36,674 nt of DNA from Syntrophomonadaceae bacterium (GTDB lineage: Bacteria; Bacillota; Dethiobacteria; DTU022; UBA8154), in NCBI GenBank assembly GCA_003556225.1, contig PWRN01000088.1, positions 1 to 36,674 on the forward strand, in the 5' to 3' direction. Below are positions 8,150 through 15,654 of the stretch, in pieces. The notes under the pieces are model-generated. The model was not told where the DNA came from. It did not search any database and saw only the letters and a program-made list of their open reading frames with translations. A program made the position numbers and the translations under genes. Positions within the stretch are counted from its first letter, which is position 1. Each line of letters starts with the position of its first letter.

Positions 8150-9733
8150 TTGGAGGCTACACTTCTTCACCACTACCTGGAAAAAGCAGCAGACCTGCAC
8201 CCTGAAAAAGAGGCTTTAACAACCGGAGCAGCACGCGTTACGTATGCAGAGTTTTTAGACACGTCAAAAAATTTGGCCAGGGCCTTGCTTGAACTGGGCG
8301 TAGAGAAAGGAGACCGGGTTGCCGTTTTGATGCCAACCTCCATCGAGTACATTTATACCTACATGGCCGCATCCATGGTTGGCGCCATCCTGGTTGGAAT
8401 CAATCCCAATTACAAGGGCCCGGAAATCGCTTATATTTTAAACAATTCGCTGCCCCGGGTCCTGATCATGAAGGATAAACACCGCGATGTTGATCTGCAA
8501 AAGGTCATCCGAGAACATATTTTCCCAGGGGTAATTCCCTACATCGTGATCCAAAACACCCAACAGAAGAAGAAATTCCTGATCCGCAGGGCCATTGACT
8601 TTGAGACGTTGATGGACATAGAAAGCCAGTTTGATGAAGAGGCCCTGTCAGAGCGAAAAGAGACCGTCGCCCCCGGTGATGGTGTGCTGGTCATCTACAC
8701 GGCGGGAATCATGGGTAAACCGAAAGGTGTGGTTTTAACGCATCAAAACATTCTCACCACCACCCGCGTTCAGGCGCAATACTGGGAAATTGTGCCTGAG
8801 GATCGCATTCTCCTGCACCTGCCCATGAGCCATATCGGGGGAGCCGTTGAACTTTTTATTACCGGACTTACGGCAGGAGCAACCCAGGATGTGATGAGCC
8901 ACTTCAATCCCCTGGAGGCGATGAAACGTATTGAAAATGAAAAGATCACGGTTTTGGGGCAGGTTCCCACCATGTACGTAATGATGTTTCATGCGCCCGG
9001 GTTTGAACATTACGATCTTTCCAGCCTCCGCATGCTTGCCGTGGCAGGCGCTCCGTCCACCCGGGAAATCATCGAAAAAATGTCCCAGATCGTCGACGGG
9101 CCGGTCAGAACCGGATACGGCCTTTCAGAAACAGCGGGGTTTGTCACCCACAGTTTAACCGAGGACCCTCCCACCAAGCTGTATGAAACCGTGGGGAAGC
9201 CGGTTCCAGATTTCCAGTTTAAGATTGTGGACGAAGAGCGAAAGGAACTACCGGAGGGCGAAACCGGCGAAGTTGCCATCAAGGGCGATTGCGTGTTCAA
9301 GGAATACTTTGAACAGCCCACAGAAACGGAAAAGAGCATCGACCCGGAGGGCTGGTTTTATACCGGGGACATGGGATTTTTTGATCAAGACGGTTACCTG
9401 GTACTCCGGGGACGTAAAAAGGATATGATGATCACGGGTGGGTTTACGGTTTTCCCCCAGGAGATCGAGGATAAGTTAAACCGGCATCCCCAGATTCAAA
9501 TGGCCGCGGTTTGCGGCGTTCCGGACCCGGTTCTCGGCGAAATCGGCAGGGCCTTCGTCGTGCCGCAACCGGGCAAGATCTTCAAGCAGTCGGAAATCAT
9601 TGACTACCTGGGCCAGTACCTGGCGGATTTTAAAATCCCCCAGCAATTTTCATTTCGAGATTCTTTGCCGCTCACCCCCACGGGAGAAGTGGAAAAGCGG
9701 ATCCTGCAGGAAGAAATCGCCAACCAGGGTTAA
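8150..9733 (+). CDS. class I adenylate-forming (acyl-CoA ligase-like) protein with altered catalytic motifs
   Basis: A 527-residue member of the ANL superfamily, which activates carboxylic acids with ATP and transfers them to CoA. Most motifs are intact: TGYGLSETAG (A5), GWFYTGDMGFFDQDGYLVLRG (A7), GRKKDMMITGGFTVFPQEIE (A8). Two are not. The phosphate loop reads YTAGIMGKPKG (residues 183-193) instead of Y-T-S-G-T-T-G-x-P-K-G. The C-terminal motif reads TPTGEVEKR, with Glu513 where the catalytic Lys normally follows the Gly; Lys516 is nearby. It may be a weak ligase, a thioesterification-only enzyme or have another role. The TTG start at 8150 is supported by AAAGGAGG 8 nt upstream. The TRAP genes follow after 257 bp. 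Confidence 0.88.
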   Translation: MEATLLHHYLEKAADLHPEKEALTTGAARVTYAEFLDTSKNLARALLELGVEKGDRVAVLMPTSIEYIYTYMAASMVGAILVGINPNYKGPEIAYILNNSLPRVLIMKDKHRDVDLQKVIREHIFPGVIPYIVIQNTQQKKKFLIRRAIDFETLMDIESQFDEEALSERKETVAPGDGVLVIYTAGIMGKPKGVVLTHQNILTTTRVQAQYWEIVPEDRILLHLPMSHIGGAVELFITGLTAGATQDVMSHFNPLEAMKRIENEKITVLGQVPTMYVMMFHAPGFEHYDLSSLRMLAVAGAPSTREIIEKMSQIVDGPVRTGYGLSETAGFVTHSLTEDPPTKLYETVGKPVPDFQFKIVDEERKELPEGETGEVAIKGDCVFKEYFEQPTETEKSIDPEGWFYTGDMGFFDQDGYLVLRGRKKDMMITGGFTVFPQEIEDKLNRHPQIQMAAVCGVPDPVLGEIGRAFVVPQPGKIFKQSEIIDYLGQYLADFKIPQQFSFRDSLPLTPTGEVEKRILQEEIANQG

Positions 9734-9808
9734 AAACTACCAGGGGCGTTCATATATTTAAATTTTCAGATAGAAGGATTATTTGTTTGCGTAAAGAATT
9801 AATACTTG

Positions 9809-9891
9809 ACACGGTAGCACGGCAAGAACGCAGCAGCGCTTTCATCATGAACTTCGTTTATCCGCCATAGTAGAATGGAAACACGGTAGCA
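9809..9891 (+). repeat. pair of 11-bp direct repeats upstream of the TRAP operon
   Basis: ACACGGTAGCA occurs at 9809-9819 and again at 9881-9891, with 72 bp between starts. Both lie in the non-coding region between the ligase-like gene and dctP, upstream of the terminator at 9930-9956. They could be binding sites for a regulator of the transporter. The rest of the 257-bp gap (9734-9990) shows no gene or recognised riboswitch. Confidence 0.45.
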
Positions 9892-9929
9892 TATTCAGTA
9901 GATTCTTGCTGATGTCTTGATCTTCTTAC

Positions 9930-9956
9930 CGGCATTCCTATGGAATGCCGTTTTTT
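9930..9956 (+). terminator. intrinsic terminator just upstream of dctP
   Basis: Stem CGGCATTCC (9930-9938), loop TAT, stem GGAATGCCG (9942-9950), then six T residues (9951-9956). The 9-bp stem is perfect. It could end the ligase transcript, although that gene stopped about 200 nt earlier. Only 34 bp separate it from the dctP ATG, so transcripts started upstream would have to read through it to express the transporter. Confidence 0.85.
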
Positions 9957-9990
9957 AATTTACCCATCACACCACAGGAGGCTGGCTGAA

Positions 9991-11064
9991 ATGAAAAAAA
10001 ATTTGAGGCATGGACTGGTTTGGGTTGGTATTGTCGTGCTGGTACTGGGCCTGGCAGCATGCGGGAACCCGGATCCCCAGGAGGAAGAAGCACCGGTGTC
10101 GGAAGAACCGATCAAATTTAACCTGGCCCACTTTTTCCCGGCTACCCATCCCGTCGAAACGGAACTCGTCCAGGCATGGATCGGAACCGTAGAGGAAGAG
10201 ACCGGGGGCAGGATCCAGATCGAGTCCTACCCGGGTGAAACCCTTTCAGGAGCAGCAGATACCTATGAAGGTGTCGTTTCGGGCATCGCGGATATCGGCC
10301 TTTCTTGTTTTACCTACACCCGCGGACGATTTCCCGTGCTGGAAGCTTTTGAATTGCCCGGGATCGTCTACAATAATTCGAAAGTGGCCAGCAAGGTGGC
10401 CTGGGAGGGCATCAAGGCGTTAAACCCCGAGGAAATCCAGGATACAAAACTATTGATGGTCTTTGCTACCGGCCCTGGCGATCTTTTTACCCGGGTTCCC
10501 GTGGAGAGCCTGGATGATCTTCGCAACCTGGAGATACGCGCCACCGGTTTAAGTGCCCGTACCCTGCAGGCCCTGGGTGCAATCCCCGTGGGCATGTCCC
10601 AGCCCGAAACCTATGAAGCCCTTTCCCGGGGAATCGTGGAAGGGAACCTGGCGCCGGTGGAAGTCCTGCAGGGGTGGCGGCACGCGGAAGTAACCGATTA
10701 TATTACCCAGACTCCGTTTTTATACAACACGCTCTTTTTCATTACCATGAACCTGGAGAAATTGAACAGTCTTTCGCCTGAACTGCAGGATTCTTTGCAG
10801 TCCGTAAGCGAGCAGGTTTTTGAGGGTAAGGCAATGAATCTCTGGGACTGGCAGAACGAATCCGCGCTGCAGTGGGCCGTGGAAGAAACCGGTCAAGAGA
10901 TTATCACCTTGAGTGAAGCCGAAGCAGCGCGCTGGATCGAACTGGTGATGCCGCTGCAAACCGACTTTATTGACAGCATGAACGAAAAAGGGCTCCCCGG
11001 GGAGGAGATCATGGAAACCGTGCAATCCCTGGCGGATCAGTACAATGAAACCTATCCGCAATAG
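9991..11064 (+). CDS. dctP: TRAP transporter solute-binding lipoprotein (DctP family)
   Basis: A 357-residue substrate-binding subunit of a tripartite ATP-independent periplasmic-type transporter. It has a lipoprotein signal peptide: a KKNLRH basic start, a hydrophobic core, and the lipobox LAAC with Cys24. The mature protein therefore sits on the outer face of the membrane. The DctP fold follows (IKFNLAHFFPATHPV onward), with the conserved LEIRATG arginine region that usually contacts a ligand carboxylate. I chose the ATG at 9991 because AGGAGG lies 9 nt upstream and the signal peptide starts there; upstream in-frame codons overlap the terminator. The ligand is probably an organic acid but is not determinable here. 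Confidence 0.93.
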   Translation: MKKNLRHGLVWVGIVVLVLGLAACGNPDPQEEEAPVSEEPIKFNLAHFFPATHPVETELVQAWIGTVEEETGGRIQIESYPGETLSGAADTYEGVVSGIADIGLSCFTYTRGRFPVLEAFELPGIVYNNSKVASKVAWEGIKALNPEEIQDTKLLMVFATGPGDLFTRVPVESLDDLRNLEIRATGLSARTLQALGAIPVGMSQPETYEALSRGIVEGNLAPVEVLQGWRHAEVTDYITQTPFLYNTLFFITMNLEKLNSLSPELQDSLQSVSEQVFEGKAMNLWDWQNESALQWAVEETGQEIITLSEAEAARWIELVMPLQTDFIDSMNEKGLPGEEIMETVQSLADQYNETYPQ

Positions 11065-11122
11065 CGCAAAAAGAGTGCAAGGACGACGATGACGATGCAG
11101 TTGCAGGAGGCTCCGAATATTG

Positions 11123-11611
11123 ATGTTTGCATTTAAGAAAAGCGTAGAACGTCTCAGCCGGGTTTTTGATCAGCTTGCGGGTTGGTGCCTGGTTGCAGCC
11201 GTGGCTTTGATCATCGGCAACATCCTGCTGCGGGTGTTGTTCTCGCGGCCATTTATGGGGACGTACGAGTTCGTCGGGTACATCGTTTCCGTTGTCATCG
11301 CTTTTTCCCTGGCCCACTGCGCCTTCAGGGGGGGGCATATCGCCGTCGGTTTTATCTTTGAACGCTTTCCCGGTCAAGTTAAAAAAATACTGGGAATCGC
11401 CATCCATGGCATTTCTTTCCTTTTTATCACCTTCCTGTCCTGGAGCGTGTTCCGTTACGCCGGGAGCATGGCAAAAAGCGGCGAGGTTTCTTCCACCACG
11501 GAGATCCCGTATTTTCCCTTTGTCTTCCTGGTATCCTGCGGCCTGCTGATGCTGGGCCTGGTCATCCTGGATAAACTGATCGACGCCCTTAAAGGAGCTG
11601 GGGAACGGTGA
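11123..11611 (+). CDS. dctQ: TRAP transporter small permease (DctQ family)
   Basis: A protein of about 162 residues with four hydrophobic segments, as expected for the small membrane subunit that couples DctP to DctM. Recognisable features are the N-terminal amphipathic stretch, the WCLVAAVALIIGNILLRVLF helix and the SRPFMGTYEFVGY segment typical of the family. The ATG at 11123 is preceded by GCAGGAGG at a slightly long distance; an in-frame TTG at 11120 has better spacing, so the start may be one codon earlier. The gene overlaps dctM by 4 bp. Confidence 0.9.
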   Translation: MFAFKKSVERLSRVFDQLAGWCLVAAVALIIGNILLRVLFSRPFMGTYEFVGYIVSVVIAFSLAHCAFRGGHIAVGFIFERFPGQVKKILGIAIHGISFLFITFLSWSVFRYAGSMAKSGEVSSTTEIPYFPFVFLVSCGLLMLGLVILDKLIDALKGAGER

Positions 11612-12918
11612 GCCCCTTACTGGCCGGCGTAACAGGAATTGCCGTTTTTTTTGTGTTTTTGATCTTAAAAATGCCCATTGCTTATGCCATGGCCCTGGTG
11701 GGGTTTGCGGGCTTTAGCTACCTCATTTCACCGGCTGCCGCCTGGAGAATGTCGTCCATTGAAATCTATGCGACCTTTTCTAATTATTCCCTGAGTGTGA
11801 TTCCCATGTTCGTCTGGATGGGGTTTTTGGCTTTTCACGCCGGGATTGGCTCCCGGCTGTACCTTTTCGCCTACAAGTTGCTGGGTCACCTGCCCGGCGG
11901 CCTGGCCATTGCAACCCAGGCTACCTGCGCGTTTTTCGGGGCCGTCTGCGGCTCCAATACGGCCACGGCGGCAACCATCGGGGCCATCGCCCTGCCGGAA
12001 ATGAAAAAATACCGCTATGACGATTCCCTCTCCACGGCCAGCGTGGCCGCGGGAGGGGCCCTGGGCGTTTTGATCCCGCCCAGCGTGATCTTTATCATTT
12101 ACGGCATCGCCACGGAGCAGTCCATCGGAAAATTGTTTATTGCCGGCATCCTCCCCGGTTTCTTGCTGATGGCCCTGTACATGATCACCATCTTTTTCCT
12201 GGCCCACCGGAACCAGGCCCTGGCCCCCCCGGGTGCCAGGGCAAGTTGGGGCGAGCGCTTCAAGGCCCTGCGAGGCGGCCTGCTGGAAGTGCTGATCGTT
12301 TTTTCCATTTCCCTCTGCGGACTGTTTGCCGGCTGGTTCTCGCCCACGGAGGCCGGCGCCGTGGGTGCCAGCGGCGTGTTACTGGTTTCACTGGTCGAAA
12401 GAAAATTAAGCTGGCAGGGGTTTAAGCATTCCTTGATCGATACCACGAGAACTTCGGCCATGATCATGTTCCTGGTCACAGGCGCCATCATCTTCGGCCG
12501 CTTCATTGCCATCAGCCGGCTGCCCTTTGAGCTGGCAGGCTGGGCCGGTTCCCTGGATCTGCCGAATTACGTGGTCCTCTTGATCGTGCTCGGCATCTAT
12601 TTTATCCTGGGATGTTTTATCGACGCCCTGGCCCTGGTCTTGCTGACCATTCCCATTTTTTACCCCGTGATCGTCACTACCCTCGGGTATGACCCCATCT
12701 GGTTCGGTGTAATCATTGTGCTCATCGTGGCCATGGGGGTGATCACCCCACCGGTGGGGATGAATGTCTACATTATCAAGGGCGTCGCCCCGACGATCCC
12801 GCTGGAAGTGATCTTCAAAGGCATCTGGCCCTTTATTTTCGCCCTGGCATTCTGCATCCTCCTTTTGACCGTATTTCCCCAGATTACCACCTTTCTTCCC
12901 GGCCTGCTGACCTATTAG
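11608..12918 (+). CDS. dctM: TRAP transporter large permease (DctM family)
   Basis: A 436-residue polytopic membrane protein that forms the ion-coupled transport channel of the TRAP system. Family features are the FGAVCGSNTATAATIGAIALPEM segment, the GGALGVLIPPSVIFIIYGI segment and the C-terminal ITPPVGMNVYIIKGVAP motif. Length and roughly 12 hydrophobic segments are typical. Its GTG start overlaps the dctQ stop (GTGA), so the three subunits form one operon dctP-dctQ-dctM. A bidirectional terminator at 13068-13104 ends the operon. Confidence 0.95.
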   Translation: MSPLLAGVTGIAVFFVFLILKMPIAYAMALVGFAGFSYLISPAAAWRMSSIEIYATFSNYSLSVIPMFVWMGFLAFHAGIGSRLYLFAYKLLGHLPGGLAIATQATCAFFGAVCGSNTATAATIGAIALPEMKKYRYDDSLSTASVAAGGALGVLIPPSVIFIIYGIATEQSIGKLFIAGILPGFLLMALYMITIFFLAHRNQALAPPGARASWGERFKALRGGLLEVLIVFSISLCGLFAGWFSPTEAGAVGASGVLLVSLVERKLSWQGFKHSLIDTTRTSAMIMFLVTGAIIFGRFIAISRLPFELAGWAGSLDLPNYVVLLIVLGIYFILGCFIDALALVLLTIPIFYPVIVTTLGYDPIWFGVIIVLIVAMGVITPPVGMNVYIIKGVAPTIPLEVIFKGIWPFIFALAFCILLLTVFPQITTFLPGLLTY

Positions 12919-12955
12919 CCAGGGAGACCCGGACCGGCAGTGCCGGTGCCAGGTT

Positions 12956-13050
12956 GGTATCTCGATTGCTGCCTGCGCCGGGCCACCCTCGGCTGCAGCG
13001 GGAAAGCGGGAGGGCTCCATCGCCCAGGCAGGGGTCCGGGGAGAGATACC
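12956..13050. repeat. nested inverted repeat in the dctM-uspA gap
   Basis: Outer arms GGTATCTC (12956-12963) and GAGATACC (13043-13050) enclose a second pair TGCCTG (12970-12975) and CAGGCA (13025-13030), and an inner pair CCCTC/GAGGG. Together they would fold a ~95-nt GC-rich structure downstream of dctM. It could be part of the dctM 3' end or a decayed mobile or structured element. No coding potential is convincing on either strand. Confidence 0.45.
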
Positions 13051-13067
13051 CGCGCTTGACGCAAAGC

Positions 13068-13104
13068 AAAAAACCGGCGAGCAGGTTTCTGACGCCGGAT
13101 TTTT
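13068..13104. terminator. bidirectional terminator between dctM and uspA
   Basis: Arms CCGGCG (13074-13079) and CGCCGG (13093-13098) are flanked by an A-run on the left and a T-run on the right, so it can end the plus-strand TRAP transcript and the minus-strand uspA transcript. Confidence 0.7.
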
Positions 13105-13130
13105 ACACGTTTTCATGATTATTCCGCTGG

Positions 13131-13574
13131 TTACTTCACGATCAGCACAGAAGTATGGGCACAGTGAGCCACCTTGTTGCTCACACTCCCCAGGATAAAC
13201 TCTTTGAGACCGCCCAGCCCGCGACTGCCAAGGATCACCATGTTATAGTCACCGCTGGTGGCCTCGTCGCAGATCACGTTGGCGGGCTGACCTTTCTTCA
13301 GCATCGTGCGCACTTCCATGCCGTGGTCTGCAAATACTTTTTTCGTATTCTCCAACACTTCCTGTGCCGCTTTCTCCATACCTTCCACCATGTTCTTCTG
13401 TAAAGCCACGGCCTGATCGTAGGATAAACCTTCCTGCCCCTTGAAAACCGGAACGTCCTGGGCGACAGACAATACCGTGAGATCGGCCTCCAGGGGCTTG
13501 GCAATTTCAATAGCCTTCTCTACCGCTTTAAACGAGTTCTCCGAGCCATCTGTTGCTAACAAAATTTTATACAC
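13131..13574 (-). CDS. universal stress protein (UspA family)
   Basis: A 147-residue cytoplasmic Usp domain. It starts VYKILLATDGSENSFKAVEKAI and carries the ATP-binding G-2x-G-9x-G(S) motif as GSRGLGGLKEFILGSVS, so it belongs to the nucleotide-binding class. The start is a GTG at 13574 with GGAGG 8 nt upstream; the open frame reaches 13622 but the extra residues are not Usp-like. It is the last of three minus-strand genes (DJ-1, macrodomain, Usp), 102 bp after the macrodomain gene, and may have its own promoter: a TGGTAAAAT extended -10-like element lies near 13660. Confidence 0.93.
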   Translation of the reverse strand: MYKILLATDGSENSFKAVEKAIEIAKPLEADLTVLSVAQDVPVFKGQEGLSYDQAVALQKNMVEGMEKAAQEVLENTKKVFADHGMEVRTMLKKGQPANVICDEATSGDYNMVILGSRGLGGLKEFILGSVSNKVAHCAHTSVLIVK

Positions 13575-13676
13575 CTCGATTACCTCCGTTCGCTTATTGA
13601 TTTTCTCCGGGGGATAGACCATTTCTGCTTATCAGGCCGAAAACCCTTCTTTCCGTGAAATTTTACCAGGAAACCG

Positions 13677-14222
13677 CTATCCTTTTTTTGCCAGGTTCAA
13701 CAGGGCGCGCTCAAAGACCAGGTAGTCGTTTTCTCCGAAGAGCACAAAGCGAACCCACCGGGGCTGTCCATGCTCCTTCAAGAACGCGATCACGGTCTGC
13801 AAAGCAATATCGGCCGCGGCTGCCACGGGATAGCCAAAAACCCCGGTGCTGATGGCGGGAAACGCGATGCTTTCAATATCATGGTTCTTGGCCAACAGAA
13901 GGCTTTCATGGTAACAGCTGGCCAGGTCGATGGCATTTTGGGGTGTGTTGCTGTAGACCGGGCCCACGGTGTGAATGACGTATTCTGCGGGCAGCTGGTA
14001 CCCCCGGGTGATCTTGGCCTGGCCTGTCTTGCATCCCCCCAGGGTCCGGCACTCCTCCCACAGCTGCGGACCTGCGGCCTTGTGGATGGCGCCGGCCACA
14101 CCCCCGCCGGGAGCCAGTTGTTCGTTGGCCGCATTCACAACCGCCTGGGTGTCTTGCCGGGTAATATCCCCCTGGACTACTTCAATCACCGCTGAACCGA
14201 TCTTTATGCTCGTACCAGCCAT
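13677..14222 (-). CDS. macrodomain protein (O-acetyl-ADP-ribose deacetylase-like)
   Basis: A 181-residue single macrodomain of the YmdB/MacroD class, which binds ADP-ribose and can remove ADP-ribose or hydrolyse O-acetyl-ADP-ribose. Family motifs are VQGDITRQDTQAVVNAANE at the N-terminus, PGGGVAGAIHKAAGP (the catalytic loop of the MacroD class), and AFPAISTGVFGYP (the phosphate-binding loop). The ATG at 14222 follows AAGGGAGGCTCGTTAACC. It lies 37 bp after the DJ-1 gene, so the two are probably co-transcribed. The physiological target cannot be deduced. Confidence 0.94.
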   Translation of the reverse strand: MAGTSIKIGSAVIEVVQGDITRQDTQAVVNAANEQLAPGGGVAGAIHKAAGPQLWEECRTLGGCKTGQAKITRGYQLPAEYVIHTVGPVYSNTPQNAIDLASCYHESLLLAKNHDIESIAFPAISTGVFGYPVAAAADIALQTVIAFLKEHGQPRWVRFVLFGENDYLVFERALLNLAKKG

Positions 14223-14259
14223 GGTTAACGAGCCTCCCTTTCTGAAACGGTTTAGATTT

Positions 14260-14787
14260 CTAATGCTCGGTGCCGTGATTGATCGATTTTAAAAACGCGA
14301 TCACTTCCCGGCAAAAAGCCGGCAGATCATCGGGTTTGCGAGAGGTGACCAGGTTTCCGTCCACGATTACTTCGGCGTCCAGGTAAAGCGCCCCGGCGTT
14401 GATCAGATCGTCTTTGATGGCATAGAATGCGGTGGCCCGACGCCCGTGCATGATCCCCGCGGAGATAAAGACCCAGGGGCCGTGGCAGATGGTAGCAACC
14501 AGCTTCCCTTCTTCATCCATCTCCCGGATAAACTGTAAAATCTCCGGGTAGCGTCTTAATTTATCCGGTGCGTAGCCGCCGGGCACAATAATGCCCTGAA
14601 AATCCACCGCCTTGATCGAAGTTGTATCCGTATCCACGGTAACCGGGTAACCATTTTTCCCCGCGTAGGTCTTTTTCTCACCCGTTCCGGCAATCACCAC
14701 CTCGATTTTTTCTTCACGCAGTCGAAAGTACGGGTACCAAAGTTCCATTTCTTCGTACAGGTCCTCCGCCAGGATAACCACCCGCAT
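14260..14787 (-). CDS. DJ-1/PfpI family protein
   Basis: A 175-residue class I glutamine-amidotransferase-like protein. The nucleophile elbow is ATICHGPWVFISA with Cys101 and His102, and the usual acidic partner is in the AEDLYEEME segment near the N-terminus. Members of this family act as proteases, chaperones or deglycases/glyoxalases in stress; which applies here is not shown. The ATG at 14787 has AGGAGG 8 nt upstream; a TTG two codons earlier is less likely. It heads a three-gene minus-strand run with macrodomain and Usp proteins. Confidence 0.92.
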   Translation of the reverse strand: MRVVILAEDLYEEMELWYPYFRLREEKIEVVIAGTGEKKTYAGKNGYPVTVDTDTTSIKAVDFQGIIVPGGYAPDKLRRYPEILQFIREMDEEGKLVATICHGPWVFISAGIMHGRRATAFYAIKDDLINAGALYLDAEVIVDGNLVTSRKPDDLPAFCREVIAFLKSINHGTEH

Positions 14788-14817
14788 GCGCAACCCCTCC
14801 TCGTGGAGTTTTTCTTC

Positions 14818-14902
14818 CAGGGAAACGGCAGCGAAAACTCACGATACTTGATAGCTAAATTCAGGCAAATTTGACTTTCCCTGCAGAAAAACAGGGAAAC
14901 GG
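14818..14902. repeat. short direct and inverted repeats upstream of the DJ-1 gene
   Basis: CAGGGAAACGG occurs at 14818-14828 and at 14892-14902 in direct orientation. The second copy also forms the right arm of a hairpin TTTCCCTG (14876-14883)/CAGGGAAA (14892-14899). They lie in the 268-bp divergent gap between the DJ-1 gene and the GNAT gene and could be regulatory. Nothing else is recognised in that gap apart from the promoter at 14986-15014. Confidence 0.4.
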
Positions 14903-14985
14903 TCGCGAATCCTCGCTGCACTTCTTCGACAGATTTCTTTATTCTAATTTCTCTAAAGCACCGGGTTATTCCTGCAAAGATGATC

Positions 14986-15014
14986 TGGTCAAACACGCAG
15001 AAATGCGTTAAAAT
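14986..15014 (+). promoter_or_regulatory. candidate promoter of the GNAT gene
   Basis: TGGTCA (14986-14991, 4/6) and TAAAAT (15009-15014, 5/6) are 17 bp apart, 41 bp before the ATG at 15056. Confidence 0.55.
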
Positions 15015-15055
15015 ACTTATTATGAGACATTATACCCGGGAAGGCGGCAACGACG

Positions 15056-15511
15056 ATGAAGTTCAGGAAGGCGAGAATGTCTGATGTGGAAAAAATGGCG
15101 GCCCTGATCAATAGCTACGCGAATCAAGGCCTGATGCTGCATCGGACCATTCCCTCCATGTATCAGAAAATTCGGGAGTACTCCGTGGTTGAAAAGGAGG
15201 GAACGATCGTGGGCGTGGGCGGTCTACACGTGATGTGGAAAGATCTGGCTGAAATATGTTCCCTGGCCGTTCACCCCGAACATATCAAAAATGGCCTCGG
15301 CCTGGCACTGGTGGATTGGTTGATTGTCGAAGGCCAGCAGCTGGGAATCGAGAAAATTTTTACCCTGACCTACCAGCCAACGTTTTTTGAAAGATGCGGT
15401 TTTACCCGCATTGATAAAGAACAATTGCCCCAAAAGGTCTGGACGGAATGCATTAACTGCCCCAAATTTCCCAACTGCGATGAAATCGCTCTCATCAGGG
15501 AGCTGCACTGA
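15056..15511 (+). CDS. GNAT N-acetyltransferase, short N-acetylglutamate synthase-like
   Basis: A 151-residue single-domain GNAT acetyltransferase. The pattern IPSMYQKIREYSVVEKEGTIVGVGGLHV, then EICSLAVHPEHIKNGLGLALVDWL (acetyl-CoA-binding motif A), and a C-terminal KVWTECINCPKFPNCDEIAL matches the short ArgA-like N-acetyltransferases of anaerobes that act in arginine synthesis. The three Cys residues in that tail are typical of this subgroup. Function as N-acetylglutamate synthase is inferred from family similarity; no other arg gene is near. It is a single-gene unit, with a promoter before it and a terminator (15514-15555) directly after its stop. Confidence 0.87.
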   Translation: MKFRKARMSDVEKMAALINSYANQGLMLHRTIPSMYQKIREYSVVEKEGTIVGVGGLHVMWKDLAEICSLAVHPEHIKNGLGLALVDWLIVEGQQLGIEKIFTLTYQPTFFERCGFTRIDKEQLPQKVWTECINCPKFPNCDEIALIRELH

Positions 15512-15513
15512 AA

Positions 15514-15555
15514 CTGGATCAAAAACCTCGCCGGCAGCGAGGTTTTTTGATCCAG
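15514..15555 (+). terminator. intrinsic terminator after the GNAT gene
   Basis: A near-perfect long inverted repeat: the left arm is CTGGATCAAAAACCTCGC and the right arm is GCGAGG, six T residues, then GATCCAG, around a short CGGCA loop. The A-run/T-run symmetry means it could work in both directions. It starts two bases after the GNAT stop codon. Confidence 0.9.
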
Positions 15556-15605
15556 CGGCGCGGCGGCGGGCGGCCAGGGGTTGATTGAAATCTTGCTTCA
15601 ACCTG

Positions 15606-15633
15606 TTTACTTTTTTATCTCAGCTGGTATACT
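15606..15633 (+). promoter_or_regulatory. extended -10 promoter of the DUF1786 gene
   Basis: TTTACT (15606-15611) and TATACT (15628-15633) are 16 bp apart, and the -10 is preceded by TGG, an extended -10 (TGn) element. The -35 lies inside a CTGTTTACTTTTTTATC stretch that recurs almost exactly at 18469-18486. Confidence 0.65.
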
Positions 15634-15654
15634 GATTTCAAGGTGGTGAGGCTC

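Noticed and set aside
9848-9871. Seven-codon leader peptide upstream of dctP
   Set aside because: The ATG has no ribosome-binding site and the codons show no control-codon run, so attenuation by translation is not supported.
12406-13116. Minus-strand open frame over the end of dctM and the gap
   Set aside because: It is antisense to a clear DctM, low-complexity in composition, and lacks a ribosome-binding site.
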